From contig CAJXRD010000020.1 in assembly GCA_913058295.1 (NCBI GenBank), forward strand, positions 1-46,364: a DNA stretch of 46,364 bases, read 5' to 3'. This DNA comes from an uncultured Flavobacteriales bacterium. Its GTDB lineage: Bacteria; Bacteroidota; Bacteroidia; Flavobacteriales; Flavobacteriaceae. This document shows, in pieces, positions 8,182 to 17,453 of the stretch (the first letter of the stretch is position 1; every line of letters starts with the position of its first letter). Under the pieces are notes generated by a model. The model ran no database searches, was not told where the DNA came from, and saw only the letters and a list, made by a program, of their open reading frames with translations. The position numbers and the translations under genes were made by a program.

Positions 8182-8937
8182 ATGATAAAATTTTTTAGAA
8201 AAATTAGACAAAAAATGCTGACTGAAAATAAGTTCAGTAAGTATTTAATCTATGCAATTGGAGAAATTATACTTGTCGTAATAGGAATTATGATTGCGCT
8301 TCAAATTAACAATTCGAATAATAAAAGAATAGAAAAAGACAGAGAAATTAAGTACTTAACAAATATTAAACTTGATCTTTTAAAAGATATTGAAAGTCTT
8401 GAATACAATATAGATTTTAGACAAAAAAAGACATTAGGAATTGAGAAGCTGATAAACCAAATAAATGGACAACCGATTAAGGATTTAAACGAGACAACTT
8501 TTAACGTAATAAATACTTTATACCAAGAAAGGTTTCAACCTAGTAATGTTACATACAGTGATTTAGTGAGTTCTGGAAATATGAATCTTATTTCTAACGA
8601 TTCAATAAAGATATATTTGTTCGAATTATCACTTCTCTACCAACAAAACCTGTTCAACATTGAGCACGAGACTTCGGAATATGATGAAAACATATCTAAA
8701 TCAATTTTTAGATTAGTTGATGTTGAACGTATGAAGCCAGTCTTTTTAGGGAAAAAAACTATTGAACAAGTAAATATTTCAGAAGAAGATTTCAAGGCTC
8801 TTTTTGAGAGTCTTGAATATAAAAATGGATGTGTTCTTGCGAAATGGACATCAGAAGGAATGATAGAAATGTATCAGAATATCAATAATAAATCAAAGCG
8901 TTTAATTGAATTAATTAATTCGGAACTGAAAAAATAA
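8182..8937 (+). CDS. DUF6090 family membrane-anchored protein (copy 3)
   Basis: The 251-residue protein opens with MIKFFRKIRQKMLTENK, then one transmembrane helix near residues 24-43 (YAIGEIILVVIGIMIAL) and the QINNSN variant of the NNWNE motif. The first 45 residues closely resemble the two copies near the left end of the window, while the soluble domain is only distantly similar. The translation start follows the unit boundary (GTTGTGC at 8151) by 31 bp, and the intervening sequence resembles the leader of copy 1 (GTGCTTCATTATC versus GTGCGTCATTATA). The cassettes, not only the proteins, therefore look related. Function unknown. Confidence 0.9.
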   Translation: MIKFFRKIRQKMLTENKFSKYLIYAIGEIILVVIGIMIALQINNSNNKRIEKDREIKYLTNIKLDLLKDIESLEYNIDFRQKKTLGIEKLINQINGQPIKDLNETTFNVINTLYQERFQPSNVTYSDLVSSGNMNLISNDSIKIYLFELSLLYQQNLFNIEHETSEYDENISKSIFRLVDVERMKPVFLGKKTIEQVNISEEDFKALFESLEYKNGCVLAKWTSEGMIEMYQNINNKSKRLIELINSELKK

Positions 8938-8942
8938 CGAAA

Positions 8943-9075
8943 GCACAACAATGTATAACCGCAATTACGGCGGATTCGACTAGGTCCGAAACCACTCGGA
9001 ATTACGAGCGTTCGTGCTTAACCAAAAAACAGTAACTAAAAACCCGTAACTACCGATTATATGAAACCGTTAGGT
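8943..9075 (+). repeat. attC-like site 7 (long class, different centre)
   Basis: R'' GCACAAC (8943-8949), ATGTATAA arm, an unusual centre (GATTCGACTAGGTCCGAA and GTTCGTGCTTAACC), arm TTATATGAAACC and R' GTTAGGT (9069-9075). R'' is the exact complement of GTTGTGC at the start of its own unit (8151), while it cannot pair with the GTTAGGT it faces. Confidence 0.8.
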
Positions 9076-9139
9076 GGCATTTGAAAAAAACACATTATCC
9101 CAAATAAAATCCTAATGTTGTAAATTTGAAAGAAAAAAC

Positions 9140-10225
9140 ATGATATTACTTTTATTTTATTTATTTCTGGCTCTATTTGTCTCATTTCTCTGTTCTATAA
9201 TGGAAGCTGTGCTTCTTTCTACACCTCAATCCTTCTTGATTGCTGAAAATGAAAAAGGAAATGCATGGGCAAAAGTATTTGTTGATTTTAAAACGAATAT
9301 TGATAAGCCTTTATCTGCGATTTTATCATTAAATACAGTAGCACATACAATCGGTGCAGCTGGTGTTGGAGCACAAGCAATAAATGTATTTGGTGAAGCA
9401 TCTTTTGGAATTGTATCAGCTATTTTAACTTTTTTAATTTTAGTAATCTCCGAAATAATTCCAAAAACAATTGGAGCCAGATATTGGAGAAATCTAGCAA
9501 AGATTTCTTCAAAAATTATACAAGGTATGATAATTATAACCTATCCACTAGTGGTTATGTCAGCCGTCATTACGAAACTTATTTCAAAAAAAAAGCAAGA
9601 TCAAACTACTAGCAGAGAGGAAATAGCAGTATTAACAAATATTGGAGCAGATGAAGGTGTTTTTTCAAATAAAGAACATAAAATAATTCAAAATTTACTT
9701 AAACTCAAGAATGTGAAGGTATCAGAAATAATGACACCAAGAGTAGTTGTTGCTGTTGCCGATGAAAAATTAGATCTAAAGGATTTTTTAAAGAATAAGG
9801 ATTATCTAAAGTTTTCTCGTATCCCAATATATTCAAAAAATGATGAATATATAACTGGGTATGTTTTCAGGCAAAAAGTTTTTGAAAAACTTGCAGAAGA
9901 CCAACATAAGTTAAAATTGAAAGATATTAAACGAGAGATTGTTATGGTTCCAAATACTATTGTTCTATTTACTTTGTGGGAAAAACTATTGGAGAAAAAA
10001 GAGCATATTGCTTTAATTGTAGATGAATATGGTGGTATAGATGGAATTGTTACAATGGAAGATATTATTGAAACATTGCTTGGTCTTGAAATAGTTGATG
10101 AAACAGATACAATAACTGACATGCAAAAATATGCCAGGGATAGATGGAAGGAAAGACAAGCGAAATATAATATAATAGACAGATTAGATAAACAAGAAAA
10201 AACGCCACCTAACAATGTGTCTTAA
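9140..10225 (+). CDS. CNNM (DUF21)/CBS-domain transporter-like protein
   Basis: The 361-residue protein has an N-terminal CNNM/DUF21 membrane domain (about residues 1-150, hydrophobic helices including ILVISEIIPKTIGARYW). A tandem CBS pair follows (about 195-325), with signatures VSEIMTPR and VDEYGGIDGIVTMEDIIETLLG. This is the HlyC/CorC and CNNM family linked to Mg2+ or other cation efflux and homeostasis. The C-terminal HlyC_CorC domain of longer homologues is absent. The last residues (TPPNNVS) are encoded by the following attC-like site. The unit boundaries match perfectly over 10 bases. A TAAATTTG at 9120 could serve as a -7 box, but no well-spaced -33 TTG is visible. Confidence 0.88.
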   Translation: MILLLFYLFLALFVSFLCSIMEAVLLSTPQSFLIAENEKGNAWAKVFVDFKTNIDKPLSAILSLNTVAHTIGAAGVGAQAINVFGEASFGIVSAILTFLILVISEIIPKTIGARYWRNLAKISSKIIQGMIIITYPLVVMSAVITKLISKKKQDQTTSREEIAVLTNIGADEGVFSNKEHKIIQNLLKLKNVKVSEIMTPRVVVAVADEKLDLKDFLKNKDYLKFSRIPIYSKNDEYITGYVFRQKVFEKLAEDQHKLKLKDIKREIVMVPNTIVLFTLWEKLLEKKEHIALIVDEYGGIDGIVTMEDIIETLLGLEIVDETDTITDMQKYARDRWKERQAKYNIIDRLDKQEKTPPNNVS

Positions 10226-10339
10226 TTAATGCTTGCTTTAAACAAGTCTCAAAGTTTTCACATTTTTATAGACCTTATTTTCCTAGCGAAAAAACAGTTG
10301 GGTATTTAAACGCACTAACCATATACAAAACCGTTATCT
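10207..10339 (+). repeat. attC-like site 8 (long class)
   Basis: R'' ACCTAAC (10207-10213, extended GCCACCTAAC from 10204), ATGTGTCTTAATTAAT, arm ACCATATACAAAACC and R' GTTATCT (10333-10339). The ten-base extended R'' is the exact reverse complement of GTTAGGTGGC (9069-9078) at the start of the CNNM unit. This is the left boundary of the his unit. Confidence 0.85.
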
Positions 10340-10358
10340 GTAATTAAAGCCATTTTTA

Positions 10359-10389
10359 TTGTTTTTTTTTTAAAACTATATTACCTTTG
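10359..10389 (+). promoter_or_regulatory. his operon promoter (Bacteroidota type)
   Basis: A -33 TTG (10359-10361), a 20-bp spacer and a -7 TACCTTTG (10382-10389) fit the Bacteroidota consensus TTG-N19-21-TAnnTTTG. Transcription would begin near 10396, just upstream of the leader peptide, and it lies inside the his unit. Confidence 0.75.
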
Positions 10390-10407
10390 ACCTTAATTAA
10401 GTAATAA

Positions 10408-10467
10408 ATGACTTTTATACAATTACATCATCATCATTTTCATATTTGCCCTCAGGCGAAGTGTTAA
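10408..10467 (+). CDS. hisL: His-rich leader peptide of the his operon
   Basis: This short reading frame encodes MTFIQLHHHHFHICPQAKC (19 residues) with five histidines in a six-codon window (10426-10443). It sits about 12 bp after the predicted transcription start and immediately before an intrinsic terminator. Known: his leader peptides sense charged tRNA-His by ribosome stalling. Here stalling at the His codons under histidine starvation would be expected to favour read-through into hisG. It is too short for ordinary gene callers; position and composition make it convincing. Confidence 0.88.
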   Translation: MTFIQLHHHHFHICPQAKC

Positions 10468-10493
10468 TGATATGTAATTAATTTAAGATATCT

Positions 10494-10532
10494 AAAAAAA
10501 CACCGTCTGAGTAAATCAGACGGTGTTTTTTT
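10494..10532 (+). terminator. his operon attenuator (intrinsic terminator)
   Basis: A perfect 10-bp stem CACCGTCTGA/TCAGACGGTG (10501-10510 and 10516-10525) with loop GTAAA is flanked by seven A and seven T. This is a strong rho-independent terminator between the leader peptide and hisG. Confidence 0.9.
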
Positions 10533-10554
10533 ATTCTCCAAGGTTTACTCAGAC
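10505..10554 (+). promoter_or_regulatory. Alternative (antiterminator) pairing in his leader
   Basis: GTCTGAGTAAA (10505-10515) is exactly complementary to TTTACTCAGAC (10544-10554). This 11-bp pairing uses the left arm and loop of the terminator, so the two structures are mutually exclusive. The distal arm ends 16 bp before the hisG start. Which structure forms under His starvation is inferred. Confidence 0.65.
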
Positions 10555-10570
10555 TATTTAAAAAAGAAAA

Positions 10571-11428
10571 ATGAGTAAACTAAAAATTGCCGTTCAAAAA
10601 AGCGGAAGACTAAACGAAGATTCGTTAAAACTCTTAAAAGATTCTGGCATTGGCATCAACAATGGCAAAGACCAATTAAAAGTTATAGTAGATAATTTCC
10701 CTTTGGAAATTTTATACTTGCGTAACTCTGATATCCCTCAATATTTAGAAGACGGAACAGCAGATATTGCAATAGTGGGAGAAAACCTATTAATAGAAAA
10801 ACAAAAACAGGTTGAAATTGTTCAAAAATTAGGGTTCTCCAAATGCAAAGTTTCACTAGCTGTACCAAAAGAAGTTAAGGAGGATTCCATTAATTACTTT
10901 AATGGAAAAAAGATAGCAACTTCCTACCCTATAACTTTACAAGCCTATTTAGACAAAAATAACATCCAAGCCGAAATACACACTATTTCTGGCTCTGTTG
11001 AAATTGCACCTAATATTGGATTAGCGGATGGTATTTGTGACATTGTTAGTTCTGGAAGTACTTTATTTAAAAACGGATTAAGAGAAACGCAAGTTATTTT
11101 AAAATCGGAAGCAGTATTAGTAAAGTCACTTCAGTTGAATGATGAGCAAGAAGAAATTCTAAGCAAATTATTGTTTAGAATAAATGCTGTCTTGAGAGCA
11201 AAAAACAGCAAGTATATATTACTAAATGTTCCCAACGAAAAAATTAAAGCCATCACAAATATTTTACCTGTTTTAAAAAGCCCTACTATTCTTCCTTTAG
11301 CTGAAAAAGGTTGGAGTTCATTGCACTCAGTTATTGATGAAAATCAATTTTGGGAAGTCATAGATGAACTAAAAACTGAAGGAGCAGAAGATATTTTAAT
11401 TATTCCAATCGATAAAATGGTGTTATGA
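10571..11428 (+). CDS. hisG: ATP phosphoribosyltransferase HisG (long form)
   Basis: The 285-residue enzyme catalyses the first step of histidine synthesis: ATP plus PRPP gives phosphoribosyl-ATP. The start MSKLKIAVQKSGRL matches the family N-terminus. The PRPP-binding region is GLADGICDIVSSGSTL (about residues 150-165). Length and the C-terminal segment (about 210-285, ending DILIIPIDKMVL) indicate the long HisG form with its own ACT-like regulatory domain, which gives allosteric histidine feedback and does not need HisZ. It is the first gene of an eight-gene operon, preceded by leader peptide and attenuator. Its stop overlaps the hisD start by 4 bp (ATGA at 11425). Confidence 0.97.
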   Translation: MSKLKIAVQKSGRLNEDSLKLLKDSGIGINNGKDQLKVIVDNFPLEILYLRNSDIPQYLEDGTADIAIVGENLLIEKQKQVEIVQKLGFSKCKVSLAVPKEVKEDSINYFNGKKIATSYPITLQAYLDKNNIQAEIHTISGSVEIAPNIGLADGICDIVSSGSTLFKNGLRETQVILKSEAVLVKSLQLNDEQEEILSKLLFRINAVLRAKNSKYILLNVPNEKIKAITNILPVLKSPTILPLAEKGWSSLHSVIDENQFWEVIDELKTEGAEDILIIPIDKMVL

Positions 11429-12714
11429 AGACATACAATAAGCCCAATAAAGAACAATGGGAAAAACTAGTTCAGCGTCCTGTTATTAATGATGAGCAAC
11501 TTAGCCAAACCGTAAGCTCTATTATTGATGATGTAAAACAAAATGGAGACCATTCATTGATCAAATATGCAAAAAAGTTTGACGGTGTAAATCTGAACAG
11601 TTTAACTGTTTCAGTAGAAGAAATAAACAATGCCATTGAAAAAGTACCTCAAGAGTTGAAAGATGCCATACAGGTTGCTTACAATAATATTTCCATTTTT
11701 CACAAAGCACAAGAAATACAAGAAGAAGTAATTGAAACTACTCCTGGTGTTAAATGCTGGAGAAAATCAGTAGCCATTGAAAAAGTAGGCTTGTATATTC
11801 CTGGAGGAAGCGCTCCTTTATTCTCAACCATTTTAATGTTAGGTATCCCTGCACAAATTGCTGGATGCAAGAAATTGGTATTGTGTACTCCTCCAAATAA
11901 TAATCAGGAAATCAATCCAGCTATTTTGTACACAGCCAATCTTGTTGGCATTAGTGAAATTTATAAAACAGGTGGTGCTCAAGCTATTGCTGCCATGGCA
12001 TATGGTACTGAAACGATCCCTCAAGTATATAAAATATTTGGGCCAGGAAATCAATACGTAACCAAAGCTAAAGAGTTGGTACAACAATCTGGTGTTGCTA
12101 TTGATATGCCTGCTGGACCAAGTGAAGTTTTAGTCATTGCTGATGATTCTTGTAATCCTGCTTTTGTTGCCTCAGATTTATTATCACAAGCAGAACACGG
12201 AATAGATAGTCAGGTCTTTTTATTAAGCGATAATCAAAAGGTTAATGAAAAATGTTTAACAGAAGTATATCAGCAAATAGAACTTATACCAAGAAAAAAA
12301 ATAGCTCTAAAAGCATTAGAGAATAGCAAAGCTATCGTTTTAAATAACTTGGATGAGTGTATCTCTTTTAGTAATCAATATGCCCCTGAACACTTAATCA
12401 TTGCTACAGAAAGAGCTAATAAATACATAAATAAAATCATCAATGCTGGGTCTGTATTCTTAGGTAATTATAGCTGTGAATCTGCAGGAGATTATGCCAG
12501 TGGAACCAACCATACTTTGCCAACTAATGGTTATGCTAAAAGCTACAGTGGCGTGTCTTTAGACAGTTTTATAAAGAAAATAACCTTTCAAGAATTGAGT
12601 AAAGAAGGCATTAATAACCTTGGTAAAACTATTGAGCTAATGGCTGAAGCAGAAGGTTTAATAGCACACAAAAATGCGGTTAGCTTAAGACTAAAAGAAA
12701 ACAATAATGATTAA
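11425..12714 (+). CDS. hisD: Histidinol dehydrogenase HisD
   Basis: This 429-residue, full-length enzyme catalyses the last two oxidations, L-histidinol to L-histidinal to L-histidine, with NAD+ and a catalytic zinc. Recognisable family segments are VGLYIPGGSAPLFST, FGPGNQYVTKAK, DMPAGPSEVLVIAD, LLSQAEHGIDSQ (zinc ligand region), YAPEHLI and the GTNHTLPTNG stretch near the C-terminus. It overlaps hisG by 4 bp and hisC by 8 bp, so translation is probably coupled through the operon. Cytosolic. Confidence 0.97.
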   Translation: MKTYNKPNKEQWEKLVQRPVINDEQLSQTVSSIIDDVKQNGDHSLIKYAKKFDGVNLNSLTVSVEEINNAIEKVPQELKDAIQVAYNNISIFHKAQEIQEEVIETTPGVKCWRKSVAIEKVGLYIPGGSAPLFSTILMLGIPAQIAGCKKLVLCTPPNNNQEINPAILYTANLVGISEIYKTGGAQAIAAMAYGTETIPQVYKIFGPGNQYVTKAKELVQQSGVAIDMPAGPSEVLVIADDSCNPAFVASDLLSQAEHGIDSQVFLLSDNQKVNEKCLTEVYQQIELIPRKKIALKALENSKAIVLNNLDECISFSNQYAPEHLIIATERANKYINKIINAGSVFLGNYSCESAGDYASGTNHTLPTNGYAKSYSGVSLDSFIKKITFQELSKEGINNLGKTIELMAEAEGLIAHKNAVSLRLKENNND

Positions 12715-13735
12715 TATAAAAAACATTGTTCGCCCAAACATAATAGAACTCCAACCCTACTCTAGTGCCAGAGATGAGTTTAATAGTAAAGATGGGATAT
12801 TTTTAGATGCCAATGAAAATCCATTTGGCAGTTTAAATCGGTATCCTGATCCATACCAAAAGGAGTTAAAACAAGAATTAGCAAATAAAAAAGAGGTCGA
12901 TACCAATGCAATTTTTGTTGGAAACGGAAGTGATGAAGTAATTGATTTAGCTTTCAGAATATTTTGTAGACCAGGAATCGATAAGGCACTTACCTTCTCT
13001 CCTACTTACGGTATGTATGATGTATCAGCTTCTATTAACAATATTGCTTTATTGAAAATTCCATTAAATAAAGATTTTCAATTTGATATGAATATGGTAA
13101 GCCCCTATTTAAATGATAAAAGTATTAAACTCATTTTTATATGTTCCCCTAACAACCCTTCAGGTAATTTGATGGATAAAAGTGATATTGAATTTATCCT
13201 CAACAACTTTAATGGGATCGTTATAATTGATGAAGCCTATATCGATTTTGCTGAAAAGGAATCGTTAATCAACCTAATTAGTAAATACAACAATTTAGTT
13301 ATAAGTCAGACTTTCAGTAAAGCCTGGGGTTTAGCGGCTGCAAGAGTTGGAATAGCTTATGCAAATAAAGAAATTATTTCTTTTTACAACAAGGTGAAAC
13401 CTCCATATAATGTTAGCGAGTTAAGCCAAAAAGCAGCAATAAAAGCTCTAAAAAATTACAGCAGCTATCAAGAAAATTTGAAAATCATACTCAAAGAAAA
13501 AAAACAATTAAAAAATAATTTGCTAGAACTCGATTTGGTGAAGAAAATATATCCTTCAGATGCAAATTTCTTATTAATTGAAGTAGACAATGCCGATAAA
13601 ATTTACACCTTTTTAGTATCTAAACAAATCATTACCAGAAACAGAAATAAACAGGTAAGCAACTGTATTAGAATATCTGTGGGTACTTCAGAAGAAAACC
13701 AAAAATTAATAACAGCACTTAAAAATATATTATGA
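12707..13735 (+). CDS. hisC: Histidinol-phosphate aminotransferase HisC
   Basis: This 342-residue PLP-dependent class I/II aminotransferase converts imidazole-acetol phosphate plus glutamate into histidinol phosphate. Visible family signatures include [18 protein letters not shown] near the N-terminus, [29 protein letters not shown] and the PLP lysine in [15 protein letters not shown] (Lys205). Its start overlaps hisD by 8 bp and its stop overlaps hisB by 4 bp. The operon order hisG-D-C-B-H-A-F-IE is the common Bacteroidota arrangement. Confidence 0.97.
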   Translation: MINIKNIVRPNIIELQPYSSARDEFNSKDGIFLDANENPFGSLNRYPDPYQKELKQELANKKEVDTNAIFVGNGSDEVIDLAFRIFCRPGIDKALTFSPTYGMYDVSASINNIALLKIPLNKDFQFDMNMVSPYLNDKSIKLIFICSPNNPSGNLMDKSDIEFILNNFNGIVIIDEAYIDFAEKESLINLISKYNNLVISQTFSKAWGLAAARVGIAYANKEIISFYNKVKPPYNVSELSQKAAIKALKNYSSYQENLKIILKEKKQLKNNLLELDLVKKIYPSDANFLLIEVDNADKIYTFLVSKQIITRNRNKQVSNCIRISVGTSEENQKLITALKNIL

Positions 13736-14820
13736 AAAAAGTCTTATTTATAGATAGAGACGGGACCTTAGTTATAGAACCGCCATTAGATTATCAGTTA
13801 GACAGTTTAGAAAAATTAGTCTTTTATCCTGGAGTTTTTCAATGGTTATCTAAAATTGCTATGGAACTTGATTTTGAATTGGTTATGGTAACCAATCAAG
13901 ATGGTTTAGGAACTGACTCCTTTCCTGAAGAAACTTTTTGGCCTGCTCAAAATAAAATTATTCAAGCTTTTAAAAATGAAGGAATCGAATTTAACGAAAT
14001 CCTTATTGACAAAAGTTTTCCTGAGGATAATGCTGCTACCCGAAAACCTAGAACTGGATTGTTAAACAAATACATTTATGGCGATTACGATTTAGCCAAT
14101 TCATTTGTAATTGGCGACAGACAAACAGATATAGAACTTGCTAAAAACCTCAAAGCTCAGGGGATTTTTATTGGGGTTAAATGTGAAGAGGCTAAGCTAT
14201 CTACCACCAATTGGGCTAATATATATAACTTCTTAAAAGCCTTTCCTAGAAAAGCTACAGTAGCAAGAAAAACAAATGAAACAGACATTTGTGTGACAGT
14301 TAACTTAGACGGCAATGGCCAATCCAAGCTAGATACTGGAATTGGGTTCTTTAACCATATGTTGGAACAAATCGCTAAACACGGAAATCTAGATCTAGAA
14401 ATAAGGCTTAAGGGCGATTTAAACATTGATGAACATCACACCATTGAAGATGTTGCTATTACATTAGGAGAAGCTTTTTTAAAAGCATTAGGGAGTAAAA
14501 AAGGAATAGAGCGTTATGGGTTTTTGTTACCAATGGACGAGAGTTTGGCACAAGTAGCCATAGATTTTGGTGGGCGATCATGGCTTGTATGGCAAGCAGA
14601 TTTTAAGCGCGAAATGATTGGAGAAATGCCTTCCGAAATGTTTATGCACTTTTTTAAATCATTTTGTGATGCTGCTAAATGCAACTTAAATATAAAAGCA
14701 GAAGGAGATAATGAACACCACAAAATTGAGGCAATTTTTAAAGCTTTTGCTAAAGCAATAAAAGCAGCAATTAGCAAAACAAATAATTACAGCATACCAA
14801 GCACTAAAGGAACATTATGA
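13732..14820 (+). CDS. hisB: Bifunctional histidinol-phosphatase / imidazoleglycerol-phosphate dehydratase HisB
   Basis: The 362-residue fusion has an N-terminal HAD phosphatase (residues about 1-165, IDRDGTLV with Asp8 and Asp10, later [14 protein letters not shown]). The C-terminal IGPD domain (about 170-362) has the metal-binding motifs [11 protein letters not shown] and [10 protein letters not shown]. It dehydrates imidazoleglycerol phosphate and later dephosphorylates histidinol phosphate. The fusion removes the need for a separate phosphatase, so with the other seven genes the operon encodes every step from PRPP and ATP to histidine. Confidence 0.97.
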   Translation: MKKVLFIDRDGTLVIEPPLDYQLDSLEKLVFYPGVFQWLSKIAMELDFELVMVTNQDGLGTDSFPEETFWPAQNKIIQAFKNEGIEFNEILIDKSFPEDNAATRKPRTGLLNKYIYGDYDLANSFVIGDRQTDIELAKNLKAQGIFIGVKCEEAKLSTTNWANIYNFLKAFPRKATVARKTNETDICVTVNLDGNGQSKLDTGIGFFNHMLEQIAKHGNLDLEIRLKGDLNIDEHHTIEDVAITLGEAFLKALGSKKGIERYGFLLPMDESLAQVAIDFGGRSWLVWQADFKREMIGEMPSEMFMHFFKSFCDAAKCNLNIKAEGDNEHHKIEAIFKAFAKAIKAAISKTNNYSIPSTKGTL

Positions 14821-15395
14821 TAGCAATTATAAAATACAATGCAGGTAATATAAAGTCTGTGCAAAATGCATTAAAGCGTTTAGGTTATGAAAGCTATATA
14901 ACCGATGATCCTACCACCATATTGAATGCCCAAAAAGTAATCTTTCCAGGAGTTGGTGAGGCAAGTACGGCTATGAAGTATTTAAAAGAAAGAGGTTTAG
15001 ATGAGCTTATCAAATCTGTTACACAACCTTTTTTAGGTATTTGTTTAGGACTACAGTTAATGTGCAATAAAACGGAGGAAGGCAATACCAAATGCTTAGG
15101 CATTTTTGATACCGATGTAAAAAGGTTTCCTCTAAAGGATAAAGTACCTCATATGGGTTGGAATAATTTTGAATCTATCCAAGGTGAACTATTTAACAAG
15201 ATCCAAAAAAGTGATGATGTGTATTATGTACACAGTTATTATGCGGATCTAAATAAAGATACGGTTGCAGTTTGTAATTATATTACTCCATTCAGTGCTG
15301 CATTGCAAAAAGGTAATTTTTACGCTACCCAATTTCATCCCGAAAAATCAGCTGGTATTGGAGAGCAAATACTTAAAAGATTTTTAGAATTATGA
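14817..15395 (+). CDS. hisH: Imidazole glycerol phosphate synthase subunit HisH (glutaminase)
   Basis: This 192-residue class I glutamine amidotransferase has the nucleophilic Cys76 in GICLGLQLM and the His/Glu pair in QFHPEKSAG near the C-terminus. It releases ammonia from glutamine and passes it to HisF, which forms imidazole-glycerol phosphate and AICAR. It overlaps hisB by 4 bp and hisA by 4 bp. N-terminal [20 protein letters not shown] is typical of HisH. Confidence 0.97.
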   Translation: MIAIIKYNAGNIKSVQNALKRLGYESYITDDPTTILNAQKVIFPGVGEASTAMKYLKERGLDELIKSVTQPFLGICLGLQLMCNKTEEGNTKCLGIFDTDVKRFPLKDKVPHMGWNNFESIQGELFNKIQKSDDVYYVHSYYADLNKDTVAVCNYITPFSAALQKGNFYATQFHPEKSAGIGEQILKRFLEL

Positions 15396-16105
15396 GAATC
15401 ATACCCGCAATAGATATTATAGAAGGCAAATGTGTTAGACTTTCTAAAGGAGATTATAATACTAAAAAAATATATCATGAAAACCCTTTAGAAATTGCAA
15501 AAGCGTTTGAAGATAATGGCATCGAATACTTGCACTTAGTGGACTTGGATGGAGCAAAATCCCAACACATTATTAATTACAAGGCATTGGAAAGTATTTG
15601 TACAAAAACAAACTTAAAGGTTGATTTTGGAGGTGGATTAAAATCGGATGAAGATGTGAGAATTGTTTTTGAAAGTGGAGCGAATCAAATTACAGGAGGA
15701 AGCATTGCTGTAAAACAACCAGAAGTTTTTAAAGGATGGTTAAAGAAATATGGAGCTAATAAAATCATTTTGGGAGCAGATTGCAAGGACAGAAAAATTG
15801 CTACTTCTGGATGGTTAGAAACATCTAAATTAGATGTAGTAGATTTCATTAAAAAATATGAGCAGGAAGGTGTAAAATATGTTATTAGTACAGATATAGC
15901 TAAAGACGGAATGCTTTTAGGAACATCCAATAAATTATATAAAGAAATTATGAATAAATCTAATGTTAAACTAATTGCCAGTGGTGGGGTTTCCAATATT
16001 GAAGATCTAATTCAACTTAAAAAATTAGGTTGTGAAGGAGCCATTATTGGTAAAGCATTTTATGAAGGAAATATCACATTATCTCAACTGAAGGAGCTAT
16101 GTTAA
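15392..16105 (+). CDS. hisA: ProFAR isomerase HisA
   Basis: This 237-residue (beta/alpha)8 barrel has catalytic Asp8 in [14 protein letters not shown] and the phosphate-binding repeats VDFGGGL and IASGGVSN characteristic of the HisA/HisF family. It performs the Amadori rearrangement of ProFAR to PRFAR. The second-half motif TDIAKDGML carries the second catalytic aspartate. It overlaps hisF by 7 bp. Confidence 0.97.
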   Translation: MRIIPAIDIIEGKCVRLSKGDYNTKKIYHENPLEIAKAFEDNGIEYLHLVDLDGAKSQHIINYKALESICTKTNLKVDFGGGLKSDEDVRIVFESGANQITGGSIAVKQPEVFKGWLKKYGANKIILGADCKDRKIATSGWLETSKLDVVDFIKKYEQEGVKYVISTDIAKDGMLLGTSNKLYKEIMNKSNVKLIASGGVSNIEDLIQLKKLGCEGAIIGKAFYEGNITLSQLKELC

Positions 16106-16854
16106 AAAAGAGAATTATACCATGTCTAGACATCAAGGATGGAAGAACCGTTAAAGGAGTAAATTTTATAGATATAAGAGATGCAGGAGATCCCATAGAA
16201 CTGTCCAAAAAATACGTTCAACAAGGTGCAGATGAACTGGTGTTTTTAGATATCACAGCAACAATAGAAAATAGAAAAACATGGATTGAATTGGTAACAA
16301 ATATTGCTGAAGATGTTAATATACCTTTTACCGTTGGCGGTGGCATTAATTCTGTTGAAGATGTGCGTAATTTAATTAAAGCAGGGGCTGACAAGGTAAG
16401 TATTAATTCTTCAGCAGTTAAACGACCTGAGCTAATAAATGAAATAGCACAAGAATTTGGCAGTCAATGCGTGGTTGTTGCAGTAGACACTAAATTTGAG
16501 GAAGACGAGTGGAAAGTGTTTATTCATGGAGGAAGAACTCCTACTACATTAAAAACTGTGGATTGGGTGAAACGAGCAGAAATGCTTGGAGCTGGAGAAA
16601 TTCTCTTAACGTCCATGAACAATGATGGAACCAAAAATGGCTTTGATTTAGATATTACCAATCAAGTTACCGAAGCTATAAACATACCTGTAATTGCATC
16701 TGGTGGAGCAGGAAAACTAGCACACTTTAAAGATGTTTTTGAACAAACAAAAGCCACTGGTGGATTAGCGGCAAGTATTTTTCATTATGGCGAAATACCC
16801 ATCAACAAATTAAAAAATTATTTAGACGCACAAAAAATAGCAATAAGAAAATGA
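16099..16854 (+). CDS. hisF: Imidazole glycerol phosphate synthase subunit HisF (cyclase)
   Basis: This 251-residue (beta/alpha)8 barrel has the catalytic Asp11 in [11 protein letters not shown], phosphate-binding VGGGINS and ASGGAGK, and the [12 protein letters not shown] loop after strand 5. It uses ammonia delivered by HisH to cyclise PRFAR. Length and motifs are canonical. It overlaps hisA by 7 bp and hisIE by 4 bp. Confidence 0.97.
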   Translation: MLKKRIIPCLDIKDGRTVKGVNFIDIRDAGDPIELSKKYVQQGADELVFLDITATIENRKTWIELVTNIAEDVNIPFTVGGGINSVEDVRNLIKAGADKVSINSSAVKRPELINEIAQEFGSQCVVVAVDTKFEEDEWKVFIHGGRTPTTLKTVDWVKRAEMLGAGEILLTSMNNDGTKNGFDLDITNQVTEAINIPVIASGGAGKLAHFKDVFEQTKATGGLAASIFHYGEIPINKLKNYLDAQKIAIRK

Positions 16855-17453
16855 ATATAGATTTTACAAAAGGAAACGGTTTAGTACCCGTAATTATTCA
16901 GAACAACAATACCTTACAAATATTGATGTTGGGTTATATGAATGAAGAAGCTTACACTAAAACCAAAAAAGAAAATAGAGTTACCTTTTTTAGCAGAAGT
17001 AAAAACAGACTTTGGACAAAAGGGGAAGAATCTGGTCACTTTTTAAATGTAATTGATTTACAAATAGACTGTGATAACGATACCATCCTTATTAAAGTGA
17101 GTCCAATTGGACCTACCTGTCATACTGGGAATCATTCTTGTTTTAAAGAAGAAACATCAAAAGGGTTTGTTTACGATTTAGAAGCGACTATTAATCAACG
17201 AATTGATGAGGATGATAAAAATTCCTATACTAACAATTTATACCGAAGAGGAATAAATAAAGTAGCTCAAAAAGTTGGTGAAGAAGCAGTAGAACTGGTT
17301 ATTGAAGCAAAAGATAATGACCCTGATTTGTTTAAGAATGAAGCAGCAGATTTATTATATCATTATTTAATACTATTAAAACTGAAAGACTTTACATTTG
17401 CTGACATTGAAGGTGTTTTAAAAAAAAGAAAAAAAGCAGATAACAACGTATGA
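16851..17453 (+). CDS. hisI: Bifunctional PRA-CH / PRA-PH HisIE
   Basis: The 200-residue fusion has a HisI cyclohydrolase domain (residues about 1-105) with the metal sites [11 protein letters not shown] and CHTGNHSCF. The HisE pyrophosphohydrolase domain (about 110-195) has [18 protein letters not shown] and NEAADLLYH. It carries out steps two and three of the pathway. It is the last his gene; its final codons (KADNNV) lie in the R'' box of the following attC-like site. A 74-bp stretch of its HisI part (16934-17007) recurs exactly at 27246-27319. Confidence 0.97.
   Translation: MNIDFTKGNGLVPVIIQNNNTLQILMLGYMNEEAYTKTKKENRVTFFSRSKNRLWTKGEESGHFLNVIDLQIDCDNDTILIKVSPIGPTCHTGNHSCFKEETSKGFVYDLEATINQRIDEDDKNSYTNNLYRRGINKVAQKVGEEAVELVIEAKDNDPDLFKNEAADLLYHYLILLKLKDFTFADIEGVLKKRKKADNNV

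Noticed and set aside
9802-10215. Minus-strand 137-codon open frame
   Set aside because: Lies antisense to the well-supported CNNM/CBS gene; no domain, signal or start context.
15685-15996. Minus-strand 103-codon open frame
   Set aside because: Antisense to hisA, which is unambiguous.
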